A stretch of 5,727 nt of DNA. Source: a bacterium. GTDB taxonomy: Bacteria > UBP14 > UBA6098 > JAFGQG01. The position numbers and the translations under genes were made by a program. The stretch covers positions 1 through 5,727 of the forward strand of contig JAFGGQ010000166.1 of NCBI GenBank assembly GCA_016930435.1, read 5' to 3'. The notes beneath the pieces are model-generated. The model was given only the letters and a program-made list of their open reading frames with translations. It ran no database searches and was not told where the DNA came from. Positions 1-5,727 of this stretch are shown piece after piece (position 1 is the stretch's first letter; each line of letters begins with the position of its first letter).

Positions 1-714
1 AAGATACCGATTATTGTTGGCTGTGATTTTAAGGTGTGGAAATATATAGCCTTAACTCCTTACTTCAAATTCTCCGGATATCTTAACGAAAAATTTGTTG
101 ATGATGCCGGCATAGAGGGTCCCCCTATAATTTACGCTGACCAGGAGAAGGAAAATTTCAATAACTGGCGTGGCTATGCTCATTTCGGAATAAATCTTTC
201 TATTCCGATATCCATTCCCCGTCAGTCAGATGCTGATGGTGATGGAGTACCGGATAAATTTGATTTTTGTTCTGGAACATTGCCCGGAACCCGCGTTGAC
301 GAGCGCGGATGTCCGCTTATATCCACCGAAGTGCCAAGCTATAAGGAAATTGAAAAAGAATTGCTTGAAAAAGGCGCATTCGTAACCAATAATATCTATT
401 TCGCATTTGATAGAGCAAATATTCTTCAGGAATCGTCCACTATCCTTTCCTACCTGGGCAAGATTCTCGAAAACCATAAGGACTGGAAGATTGAGATTCA
501 AGGGCATACTGATTCTTTAGGATCCAGCTCATATAACAGCAAACTTTCGCGCCAACGGGCAAATTCTGTTAAAAACTATTTTGCACATAATTATAATATC
601 AACACAAAAAATTTATCCACTAAAGGTTTTGGTGAATCCATTCCAATTGCTGACAACGGCAAGCCAGAAGGAAGGGCAATCAATCGTCGGGTAGAATTCA
701 GAATACTAAAATAA
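1..714 (+). CDS. OmpA-family outer-membrane protein with TSP3 linker, 5'-truncated
   Basis: The reading frame is open from base 1 to the TAA at 712-714, giving 237 residues of a longer protein whose start lies outside the window. The first ~70 residues alternate hydrophobic and polar residues and end in FGINLSIPISIPR, which looks like the last strands of an outer-membrane beta-barrel. A thrombospondin type 3 calcium-binding linker follows (DADGDGVPD at about residues 77-85, then two cysteines at 90 and 104 that may form a disulfide). Residues ~125-237 are an OmpA C-terminal domain. It shows IYFAFD, GHTDSLG and the peptidoglycan-contact signature N-x2-LS-x2-RA-x2-V. D151 and R166 match the Asp and Arg that hold diaminopimelate in this family, and INRRVEF closes the domain. 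Its inferred role is to tie the outer membrane to the cell wall through the periplasm. An internal GTG at 34 is not a credible start because homologous barrel sequence continues upstream of it. The family is certain; the barrel subtype is not. Confidence 0.93.
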   Translation, partial: KIPIIVGCDFKVWKYIALTPYFKFSGYLNEKFVDDAGIEGPPIIYADQEKENFNNWRGYAHFGINLSIPISIPRQSDADGDGVPDKFDFCSGTLPGTRVDERGCPLISTEVPSYKEIEKELLEKGAFVTNNIYFAFDRANILQESSTILSYLGKILENHKDWKIEIQGHTDSLGSSSYNSKLSRQRANSVKNYFAHNYNINTKNLSTKGFGESIPIADNGKPEGRAINRRVEFRILK

Positions 715-948
715 AGCTTGTGCATTAAACGGGTTTAAAGGTACTCAGTATTGCATTGGTGCTGCTCGTTGTTCAGAACACCGCTCCCATCCAGGCACGC
801 TTTCTCTGATTAACAGCAGATGTTTCGACTATTTAATTGTTGTTTAAGAAGCAATCGTGGGTATTTGGATGAAAAGCAGTTCTGGGATATATATTCTATG
901 CTGAAAGTAGTATAGGGTGTCTTTCACTATAAAACAACCACAATAAAG
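715..948. other. Intergenic stretch, no assignable feature
   Basis: This gap lies between the end of the OmpA gene and the 3' end of the minus-strand tRNA, so transcription converges here. I found no credible coding sequence and no strong GC-rich hairpin followed by a T tract. The best inverted repeats are weak: TTAAAC/GTTTAA at 725-738 with almost no loop, and TGAAAG/CTTTCA at 902-926 with a 13-base loop and no T run on either strand. Termination of both converging units is presumably here but cannot be placed. Confidence 0.4.
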
Positions 949-1031
949 CGGAGGGCGAGGGACTCGAACCCCCATGGGCTTTCGCCCGGCGGTTTTCAAG
1001 ACCGCTGCCTTACCATTAGGTCTAGCCCTCC
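949..1031 (-). tRNA. tRNA-Ser (anticodon UGA)
   Basis: Read on the minus strand, the 83-base sequence folds as a class II tRNA. It has a 7-bp acceptor stem (GGAGGGC with GCCCTCC) and a discriminator G. The anticodon arm has stem GCGGT/ACCGC and loop CTTGAAA, with the anticodon TGA at 996-998. The long variable arm has a 4-bp stem GGGC/GCCC capped by GAAA, and the T arm has loop TTCGAGT. The long variable arm, UGA anticodon and G discriminator together identify serine; the tRNA reads UCA and probably other UCN codons. The 3' CCA is not encoded (the genomic bases after the discriminator are CTT), so it must be added by nucleotidyltransferase. The D arm is slightly irregular: the best pairing, CCT with AGG, leaves four bases rather than three between it and the acceptor stem. 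A sigma-70-like promoter lies just upstream. Confidence 0.96.
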
Positions 1032-1075
1032 TATCATTCATATAAGCAATTCTCAAAGACCGAAACATGCCCAGT

Positions 1076-1103
1076 AATATAATTGGCTGATATATGATGT
1101 CAA
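1076..1103 (-). promoter_or_regulatory. Sigma-70-like promoter for tRNA-Ser
   Basis: On the minus strand a perfect TTGACA (1098-1103) is followed after 16 bases by TATATT (1076-1081). This predicts a start near 1069 and a leader of about 38 bases before the mature tRNA. The -35 box begins only a few bases past the stop codon of the 953-residue gene, so the tRNA appears to have its own promoter despite sharing that gene's strand. The evidence is sequence match only. Confidence 0.6.
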
Positions 1104-1109
1104 TGATTT

Positions 1110-3971
1110 TTAAAAACCCAATTCTTGTTTTAAGATGGTCTTGTACATCGCCCTTACAAAGCGGTTTGACTCCAACTCATACTTCTGTTTTAACAATTGA
1201 AGGGTTTCCTCTCCGCCTACAACGGTAAATACTCTTAAGGCATGTCCTCTAATTACAGGATCCTTATCTTCTAAAAGGGGTAGGATCACTTTACGGGCTT
1301 CGGCAAACCTGGCCTCTACTTCTTCCGGGTCTTCATCTTCCGCCTTTTCCATTTTTAAACAAGCTTGGGTGATTGCCCTTAAAATATGTAGTTGAGCAGG
1401 TTTGTCCGTATTCACTGCTGTATGCAGAAGCTTATCGAAAGTATGTTCATGCATGTTGGTCAGTCCGATCTGAGCGGCGATTCTGATAGTCAAATAGTCA
1501 TCGCTTAAGAAGTCCATTAAGACCTGGATTGCCCTGGGATCGCCGATGTCAGCCAATGCCCTGGCGACCATATACCGGGCTGATTGACGTTCCTCCTCTT
1601 TCCACTCCATGATAGGCATCACCGCTGAAGTGTCCTTGATCTTGCCTAATGCCGATATAGCGCTTATCCTGGTTTCTTTAACCTTAAGCAAAGGAAGCAG
1701 GGAGTCCACTGCGGCAGTATCCTGCATTTCCCCAAACAAATAAATAGCATTACCCCTCCTCCTTTTATCTTCATCGTGGAGGGCTTTGAACAAACATGGT
1801 TGCATCAATTCAGGTTTTTTCCCTGCAAAATGTTCGATGGTCCTTAACCGGAGGCCAGACTTTGTATTTAATTGTTCTTCACAGATATACTTAGCTGCAG
1901 TCTCTGCGGAATCCAGAAGTTCCTGGAAGGCCTTATCCGCTTTTTCTTTGGCTGAGCCCACGCCCCATTCAGAAGCATCATTGAAAATATCCCTAATAGT
2001 ACGGTCCGAATCCGGTTCTTCAGCAGCGATCTCTTCGGCAAGTTCTTGTACTGGGTCCGGGAAAGGGTCGCCCTTTACGTCTAATCCGAATCCGATATCC
2101 TCCTGGAACCAGTAATGTTGGTTATCTGCGAAGGAGTTATCGGAGTAATGATCGGGTCCCTCCAGGTCAAGGAAGAACCCGAGGCTGCCTGTACCCCTTG
2201 CGCCCCGGGCGAAAGCCCAGTTTGAAGAGCGCTGGTAGCGTTTAGCATACAGGTCATCCCCGTTGCGGTCCAAGAAAAGGGCGAAGGAATTGGTCAGGGA
2301 TGTGCCGTTACCGCCGTCTATGACGTAGATGTCGTCGCCCCGGTAGTCAGAGAAGAAGCCTACTGAATAATCGTGAGCGGATCCCTGACCAGGGCCCTGG
2401 GGAGAGACGTAGATGTCGTTACCAGCGCGGTCCACCAGGGCCCCCACCGACAGGTGGATTCCTGAGCCCTGGGGATACCAGACCGAAGTATAGACATCGT
2501 TGCCGGCATTATCCACTAACATGGCTAAAGAATACCAGTAACTCACCCCCTGGCTATATACCCCTGCTGAATAGGTGTCGTTTCCCTCACGGTCGAAGAG
2601 TAACCCGATCCCCCCGGAAACATCGGGGCGCCAACCTATAGAAAAGCCCTGGGCAAAGGAATGGTAATCAAAGGGTGCCAATGGTGCATGGGAGTATTTA
2701 CCGCCGCTAAAATACTGGTCGGAGCCCTCATAGTCAAGTAATATGCCAAACCCTTTTGGGCCGGAAAAAGCCTGGGCATAGGCGAAAGAGCGGTAACCAT
2801 CCTCACCTTCTTTATCGATCAATGCGCCAATACCAAAATTGCCACAGCCCTGAACATATACTCCGCCTGTGTAAGTATCATCACCTTCGGCATCATACAA
2901 AATTCCCGATCCAAACAACCCTGCCCCTTGACCATAATGGGTGCAGGAGTAAATATCCTTGCCACCCAGGTCGAATAGCGCTCCCACTCCAAATACCCCA
3001 CAGGCTTGGGAAAATGGTTGCTTGTAAGAATCATAAAGATCGTCGCCTCCCAGGTCAATCACCACTCCAAAAGGCTGATGCCCGATCACCCCGCAGGCAT
3101 GCCTGCCCTTATAAACATCATCACCACCCGGATCCAGGATGATGGTTGCATCGCCATAAAGATCGATCCCCATCGTTCCAACCAAAATTGTGCCCCATTT
3201 GCTTTCCAGTTTAACCGGTTTCTCCGGAGTACTCATAATGAAGCCATCCTGCAGATAATCAATGGCTTTTTCTATACCGGCCAATATATAGGCAGTGGCG
3301 AGACCTAACTGCTTAAGATCGATTTTATAGATCATTTCATAAAGTGAATCAAGTGAAATATCCTGGGATGTATCGCATTCATGCCCCAGAAAATCCAGGA
3401 AGTAGCAGGTGAGTGAATCGACCAGGGTATCCTCGCTATCGGTCCAGAAAGTAGGGAGAAGCATAAGCAGAGAATCCAAAGCAGCTTCTGATATATCTTC
3501 CAGCATTTTATCGATGTGTTTTTCGGCCGCCTGAAAGGAGCCCAGCAGTACCTGAACAGCTTTTAAATATGGTTTAGGCAGGTCATAATCAAAGGTGTCC
3601 AACTCCTGTAGGAGAGCGATATCTGCTTCCGGAAATGGAGCGTTGATATACTTGAACAGCCAGGGGATGATGCTGCTGACCGTATCCCGTTGATCCAGCA
3701 AGAAGCGATTCCAGGCGTCGATGCTATCCGGCAGGTCCAGGGGATGGTCCAGGAATCGATCCACAACAGACAGTCGGAAGAGGGTATCGGCTGCCCACTT
3801 TTTTTCGAATTCTGTATCAAGCCTGGTGGTGCCGGTATAGTAAAAAGCGCTATCAAGAAAGGCGTTGGCAACCGAATCAAGGCATGGAGGAAAGGTATCC
3901 TGTACATCTTCTTCCTGAGCCCATAGGGCTGTGAATGCTACTAATAAAATAAACGGAATGATAAATTTCAT
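1110..3971 (-). CDS. Exported repeat protein: 12 DxxGxDxY repeats plus C-terminal HEAT repeats
   Basis: This is a 953-residue protein that I cannot assign to a named family. Residues 1-18 are a clear Sec signal peptide (MKFIIP, then a hydrophobic core ending LWA before QEE), with no lipobox cysteine, so the protein is predicted to be periplasmic or secreted. Residues ~20-250 are acidic and look mainly alpha-helical. Residues 280-609 hold twelve repeats of about 26-28 residues. Each is built on a hydrophobic strand, the signature D-x-x-G-x-D-x-Y, and often a Q-G or Q-A a few residues later. Residues ~720-953 look like HEAT repeats: paired helices with segments such as ARALADIGDPRAI and LLEDKDPVIRGHALRVF. 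I see no membrane helix, catalytic motif or recognisable C-terminal sorting domain. The ATG is preceded by GAGGGAG (3977-3983) at a 5-base gap and by a good promoter, so the start is well supported. The gene stands alone, between a terminator upstream and a tRNA downstream. A structural, scaffolding or binding role is plausible; the acidic repeat loops could bind calcium. That is inference. Confidence 0.93.
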   Translation of the reverse strand: MKFIIPFILLVAFTALWAQEEDVQDTFPPCLDSVANAFLDSAFYYTGTTRLDTEFEKKWAADTLFRLSVVDRFLDHPLDLPDSIDAWNRFLLDQRDTVSSIIPWLFKYINAPFPEADIALLQELDTFDYDLPKPYLKAVQVLLGSFQAAEKHIDKMLEDISEAALDSLLMLLPTFWTDSEDTLVDSLTCYFLDFLGHECDTSQDISLDSLYEMIYKIDLKQLGLATAYILAGIEKAIDYLQDGFIMSTPEKPVKLESKWGTILVGTMGIDLYGDATIILDPGGDDVYKGRHACGVIGHQPFGVVIDLGGDDLYDSYKQPFSQACGVFGVGALFDLGGKDIYSCTHYGQGAGLFGSGILYDAEGDDTYTGGVYVQGCGNFGIGALIDKEGEDGYRSFAYAQAFSGPKGFGILLDYEGSDQYFSGGKYSHAPLAPFDYHSFAQGFSIGWRPDVSGGIGLLFDREGNDTYSAGVYSQGVSYWYSLAMLVDNAGNDVYTSVWYPQGSGIHLSVGALVDRAGNDIYVSPQGPGQGSAHDYSVGFFSDYRGDDIYVIDGGNGTSLTNSFALFLDRNGDDLYAKRYQRSSNWAFARGARGTGSLGFFLDLEGPDHYSDNSFADNQHYWFQEDIGFGLDVKGDPFPDPVQELAEEIAAEEPDSDRTIRDIFNDASEWGVGSAKEKADKAFQELLDSAETAAKYICEEQLNTKSGLRLRTIEHFAGKKPELMQPCLFKALHDEDKRRRGNAIYLFGEMQDTAAVDSLLPLLKVKETRISAISALGKIKDTSAVMPIMEWKEEERQSARYMVARALADIGDPRAIQVLMDFLSDDYLTIRIAAQIGLTNMHEHTFDKLLHTAVNTDKPAQLHILRAITQACLKMEKAEDEDPEEVEARFAEARKVILPLLEDKDPVIRGHALRVFTVVGGEETLQLLKQKYELESNRFVRAMYKTILKQELGF
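2145..3134 (-). repeat. Protein-level tandem repeat array, 12 units of D-x-x-G-x-D-x-Y
   Basis: These bases encode residues 280-609 of the large exported protein. Signature octets begin at residues 280, 306, 334, 360, 386, 413, 460, 487, 514, 542, 568 and 602, for example DLGGDDLY, DAEGDDTY, DREGNDTY and DRNGDDLY. The spacing is 26-28 residues except for one interval of 47 and one of 34. Between signatures there is usually Q-G or Q-A, then G-x-G and a hydrophobic strand. The regular period and the glycine/aspartate turns suggest a beta-solenoid or similar stacked fold. The units differ clearly at the DNA level, so this is an old array kept by selection, not a recent expansion. Confidence 0.9.
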
Positions 3972-4001
3972 CTGTACTCCCTCTAATGGTTAGTTCAGTG
4001 C

Positions 4002-4030
4002 ATTATAATATAGATGGGATAATTTGGAAA
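4002..4030 (-). promoter_or_regulatory. Sigma-70-like promoter for the 953-residue gene
   Basis: On the minus strand TTTCCA (4025-4030, four of six matches to TTGACA) is followed after exactly 17 bases by a perfect TATAAT (4002-4007). Transcription would start near 3995, giving a short leader of about 24 bases that contains the GAGGGAG ribosome binding site. The position between the operon terminator and the ATG fits well. Confidence 0.7.
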
Positions 4031-4050
4031 GAGAAAAATATAGATAGGAT
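4007..4050. repeat. Direct repeat pair over the promoter (possible operator)
   Basis: The plus-strand 14-mer AATATAGATGGGAT (4007-4020) recurs as AATATAGATAGGAT (4037-4050) with one mismatch, exactly 30 bases apart. One copy fills most of the -35/-10 spacer and touches the -10 box; the other lies just upstream of the -35 box. A 30-base offset is close to three helical turns, so both copies would face the same side of the DNA. A binding site for a regulator is possible but unproven; the A/T-rich content raises the odds of chance similarity. Confidence 0.4.
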
Positions 4051-4060
4051 CCGGATATAA

Positions 4061-4094
4061 TTAAGCCCCTCTACGATAGAGTAAAGGGGCTTAA
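4061..4094 (-). terminator. Terminator hairpin after the DUF2089/SHOCT operon
   Basis: TTAAGCCCCT (4061-4070) and AGGGGCTTAA (4085-4094) form a perfect 10-bp stem. Three more inner pairs after one mismatch leave a 6-base loop. The hairpin begins 13 bases past the stop of the last operon gene. On the minus strand it is followed by a loose T-rich stretch (TTATAT), not a clean T run, so efficiency may be moderate. It separates the operon from the promoter of the next gene. Confidence 0.75.
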
Positions 4095-4107
4095 ATGCAA
4101 TGATCTG

Positions 4108-4551
4108 CTATTCAACGGTGATCAATACTTTTTCCCGATCGACGGGATCATCGACATTGACCAGCTCGAATGGGGCTTCTTCGGAAAGGGCGTCCACCAG
4201 GTCGGAGAGGGCTTTTAACTCTTCTCCATGTTCGATAGTGATCCCTTTTTCAGCAAGTACCTCATGGGCTTTATCGGGTAAGGTTACGTTCAGTTTTGCG
4301 CCTACTTTTGCAGCTATCTTGACCAGATTCAAGGGGATCCGGATATTTACCTTAGGCCTTTCCAGGTCGTTTTCATAAACCTTGATCTTCAACCATTTAC
4401 CCTTCGATTTTTCTTTCGCAATGACCAGCGTTTCTTCCCGTTCAAATTGTTCCTCACTGGAGTCAAGCGCCCTTAAAAGACGTTCTGCCTCATCAGCATT
4501 GATCTTGCCTTCAGCCAGCAGGTTCAATATCTTCTTGTGTTCTTCACCCAT
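4108..4551 (-). CDS. Small SHOCT-like domain protein
   Basis: This is a 147-residue protein with no signal peptide or membrane segment, so it is predicted to be cytoplasmic. Residues ~4-30 form a helical hairpin (ILNLLAEGKINADEAERLLRAL begins at residue 8; 'EGK...DEAERLL' is the hallmark) typical of the SHOCT-like N-terminal segment seen in YvlB-type and related proteins. A charged linker (SSEEQFEREE) leads to a second part, residues ~50-147. That part starts with KWLKIKVYEND, continues with VNIRIPLNLVKIAAKVGAKL, and ends with an acidic mixed alpha/beta tail. The function of this part is not known to me. The ATG follows the upstream stop codon by three bases, and its GGAGGAGG ribosome site (4560-4567) lies inside the upstream gene's last codons, so translation is probably coupled. 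It is the last gene of a three-gene operon, followed by a hairpin terminator. The domain call is fairly safe; the biological role is open. Confidence 0.88.
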   Translation of the reverse strand: MGEEHKKILNLLAEGKINADEAERLLRALDSSEEQFEREETLVIAKEKSKGKWLKIKVYENDLERPKVNIRIPLNLVKIAAKVGAKLNVTLPDKAHEVLAEKGITIEHGEELKALSDLVDALSEEAPFELVNVDDPVDREKVLITVE

Positions 4552-4554
4552 CGT

Positions 4555-5319
4555 TTATTCCTCCTCCTTTTGAGGTTTTAATGCGGTTATTTTTACATTA
4601 GCGCCACGACAGTTTACAATAATATGGTTTCCTCCCTCGTTAAGGGTCCCTTTATATGAGCAGTCGGTTTCCTCTTGGATTTTTACAGGCAGATCGGTCG
4701 AAAAATTACCTCCCGGAAACTCTGCTTCGATATTGAAATCCCCGTCAGGGGGTATTGCAAGGGCCAAATTTCCACCAAATCCGTATATATTTATTGATTC
4801 GCTATCTGGTAAGCCGAGATCAACTTCGCCACCCTTGCAGGATATAATCATAGTCCTGGCCGGAATGGTGCCTTCCAGCATGCCCCCCATCAGCTTCAGT
4901 TCGCATTCATCTATAAGGGGTATCTTTAACTCAATAGTGGTCCCGATCGACTTAACCTGGACAGAATCGTCTTCCTGGTTTATCTTGACCACTCCAGTAG
5001 AACTTTCCAGGTACAATAGCCTATTATCTGAAGGGGATATCTCCGCGTCCACGCCCACGCATTTCAATAATAACTTGCTTTTGCCCTCCATGTTGATGGT
5101 TTCTTTCGTCCCCCCGTGAAAAGCAGTAGCCACAGAACCTACCATGTGGGGAACCGATTCCAGTACCCTGGATACTCCCTTAGAAATATTGTCCGTAATT
5201 ACCCTTACCTGCTCTTTCCGGGGAGTACCCTTCAAAGCTGAAAGCAAGCGCTCAGCCTCATCTACGCTGACCTTGCCCTCCGATAGCAACTCCAGCACCT
5301 TTCTCCTGTTATCATCCAT
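4555..5319 (-). CDS. DUF4097-like beta-rich protein with N-terminal SHOCT-like motif
   Basis: This is a 254-residue cytoplasmic-looking protein without signal peptide or transmembrane helix. Residues ~3-30 carry the SHOCT-like helical hairpin (EGKVSVDEAERLLSAL). A linker with amphipathic potential follows, to ~65. Residues ~66-245 are dense in short beta strands separated by glycine and aspartate turns (GVDAEISP, GGEVDLGLP, GGNLALAIP, PGGNFSTDLP), which matches the DUF4097 / YvlB-type beta-solenoid pattern. The order of a SHOCT-like helix before a DUF4097-like domain is known from Bacillus YvlB. The biochemical function of the family is not established. I chose the ATG at 5319 because AAGGAGG (5326-5332) sits 6 bases upstream. 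The adjacent ATG at 5322 is possible with a 3-base gap. The upstream TTG at 5343 would put the ribosome site inside the gene and is unlikely. The gene is the middle member of the operon. Its terminal Lys-Glu-Glu-Glu codons double as the next gene's ribosome site. Confidence 0.85.
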   Translation of the reverse strand: MDDNRRKVLELLSEGKVSVDEAERLLSALKGTPRKEQVRVITDNISKGVSRVLESVPHMVGSVATAFHGGTKETINMEGKSKLLLKCVGVDAEISPSDNRLLYLESSTGVVKINQEDDSVQVKSIGTTIELKIPLIDECELKLMGGMLEGTIPARTMIISCKGGEVDLGLPDSESINIYGFGGNLALAIPPDGDFNIEAEFPGGNFSTDLPVKIQEETDCSYKGTLNEGGNHIIVNCRGANVKITALKPQKEEE

Positions 5320-5325
5320 CATAAT

Positions 5326-5332
5326 CCTCCTT
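5326..5332 (-). promoter_or_regulatory. Ribosome binding site that fixes the start of the DUF4097-like gene
   Basis: On the minus strand AAGGAGG lies 6 bases before the ATG at 5319 and 3 bases before the ATG at 5322. It falls inside the seven-codon extension that a TTG start at 5343 would add, which argues strongly against that longer form. Confidence 0.85.
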
Positions 5333-5343
5333 TTAAAGATCAA

Positions 5344-5697
5344 TCACTTTATCTTGCTCTTTATAAGTTTAATAGCCTCCTCGACACTCAACTCCTTTTT
5401 ATCCAGCTTCTCTAATATATCTCCATACCGTTCATCCTCATGGGGTTGAAAACCTAATGCCCTGATCAGATCATCAAGTTTGCTTCTTACCGTGGGATAT
5501 GAAATGTTTAACTCTTTCTCAACTTCCTTGATGTTCCCGCGGCATTTTATGAACACCTTCATAAACTCCATCTGCTCCGAAGTCAAATCCATTAAATCAC
5601 TCATCGGAAAATGACCTGAAATGGTAGTTCCGCATTTTTTACAATGAACGCCTGTTATCTCGAGTTTCCCCTCACATATCGGACACCGGGTAATCAT
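5344..5697 (-). CDS. DUF2089 family zinc-ribbon / helix-turn-helix protein
   Basis: This 117-residue protein matches the DUF2089 family along its whole length. A zinc ribbon opens it, with C5-P-I-C8 and C19-K-K-C22. A central helical segment (LTSEQMEFMKVFIKCRGN) leads into a helix-turn-helix at about residues 54-83, containing KEVEKELNISYPTVRSKLDD. The wording NIKEVEKEL.ISYPTVR is the hallmark of the family. Residues ~92-117 (ILEKLDKKELSVEEAIKLI) resemble the SHOCT-like hairpin found in the next two genes. It is probably a cytoplasmic DNA-binding regulator; what it regulates is unknown, but control of its own operon is the simplest idea. The ATG has GGAGG (5702-5706) 4 bases upstream. It is the first gene of the operon visible here. 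Only 30 bases precede it in the window, so its promoter, or a further upstream gene, cannot be judged. Its TGA is 24 bases before the next gene's chosen ATG. Confidence 0.93.
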   Translation of the reverse strand: MITRCPICEGKLEITGVHCKKCGTTISGHFPMSDLMDLTSEQMEFMKVFIKCRGNIKEVEKELNISYPTVRSKLDDLIRALGFQPHEDERYGDILEKLDKKELSVEEAIKLIKSKIK

Positions 5698-5727
5698 TCT
5701 GCCTCCATATTCCGTGGTTAAAATTAA

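Noticed and set aside
34-36. GTG as start of a complete short OmpA-like protein
   Set aside because: The frame stays open to base 1, has no ribosome site before the GTG, and lies in the middle of barrel-like sequence, so the gene is cut by the window edge.
902-926. Inverted repeat TGAAAG/CTTTCA as a tRNA terminator
   Set aside because: The stem is only six mostly A/T pairs with a 13-base loop and no T run follows on either strand.
844-1068. Minus-strand open frame of 74 codons
   Set aside because: It runs straight across the tRNA-Ser gene and its leader and has no protein-like character.
2145-3134. Classical RTX nonapeptide calcium repeats
   Set aside because: The GG-x-D-like pieces recur every 26-28 residues rather than every nine, and the x-Y ending is constant, so this is not a standard RTX array.
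2756-3308. Plus-strand and alternative-frame open readings opposite the repeat array
   Set aside because: They are by-products of the repetitive Gly/Asp codons of the real gene on the minus strand and resemble no protein.
4047-4346. Shared 12-mer GGATCCGGATAT at 4047-4058 and 4335-4346
   Set aside because: The second copy is inside codons for an Ile-Arg-Ile-Pro segment of the SHOCT-like gene; there is no common context, so this is probably chance.
5320-5343. Longer DUF4097-like protein starting at TTG 5343
   Set aside because: The extension would contain the AAGGAGG ribosome site, and the family-like N-terminus begins at the Met after it.

Overview
The window looks like a chromosomal fragment of a Gram-negative (diderm) bacterium. 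It has an OmpA-type peptidoglycan anchor fused to an outer-membrane barrel, and a large exported repeat protein with a standard signal peptide. The DUF2089 / DUF4097-like / SHOCT-like gene set is known from Firmicutes and from several poorly cultivated phyla. The mix suggests an uncultivated lineage near the FCB group or a similar candidate phylum, but I cannot name one from this sequence alone. Base composition is moderate and I saw no sign of recent mobile elements.

Layout from left to right. (a) 1-714, plus strand: the C-terminal part of an OmpA-family outer-membrane protein, cut by the left edge. (b) 715-948: a short intergenic stretch with nothing I can assign. (c) 949-1031, minus strand: a tRNA-Ser(UGA) with its own sigma-70-like promoter at 1076-1103. 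(d) 1110-3971, minus strand: a 953-residue exported protein made of an alpha-helical N-terminal region, twelve 26-28-residue repeats with the signature D-x-x-G-x-D-x-Y, and a C-terminal HEAT-repeat region. It has a well-formed promoter and ribosome binding site. (e) 4061-4094: a hairpin that separates it from (f) 4108-5697, minus strand: a tight three-gene operon. Its order of transcription is a zinc-ribbon/helix-turn-helix DUF2089 protein, a DUF4097-like beta-rich protein, and a small SHOCT-like protein.

The three operon genes probably work as one unit. They are spaced by a few bases, the second and third appear translationally coupled, and all three carry the same short helical-hairpin motif. 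The DUF2089 protein is the likely DNA-binding component, perhaps autoregulatory. The 953-residue protein is a separate transcription unit, and its promoter is overlapped by a 30-bp-spaced direct repeat that could be an operator. The most novel item is this large repeat protein, whose repeat I do not recognise as a standard named family.
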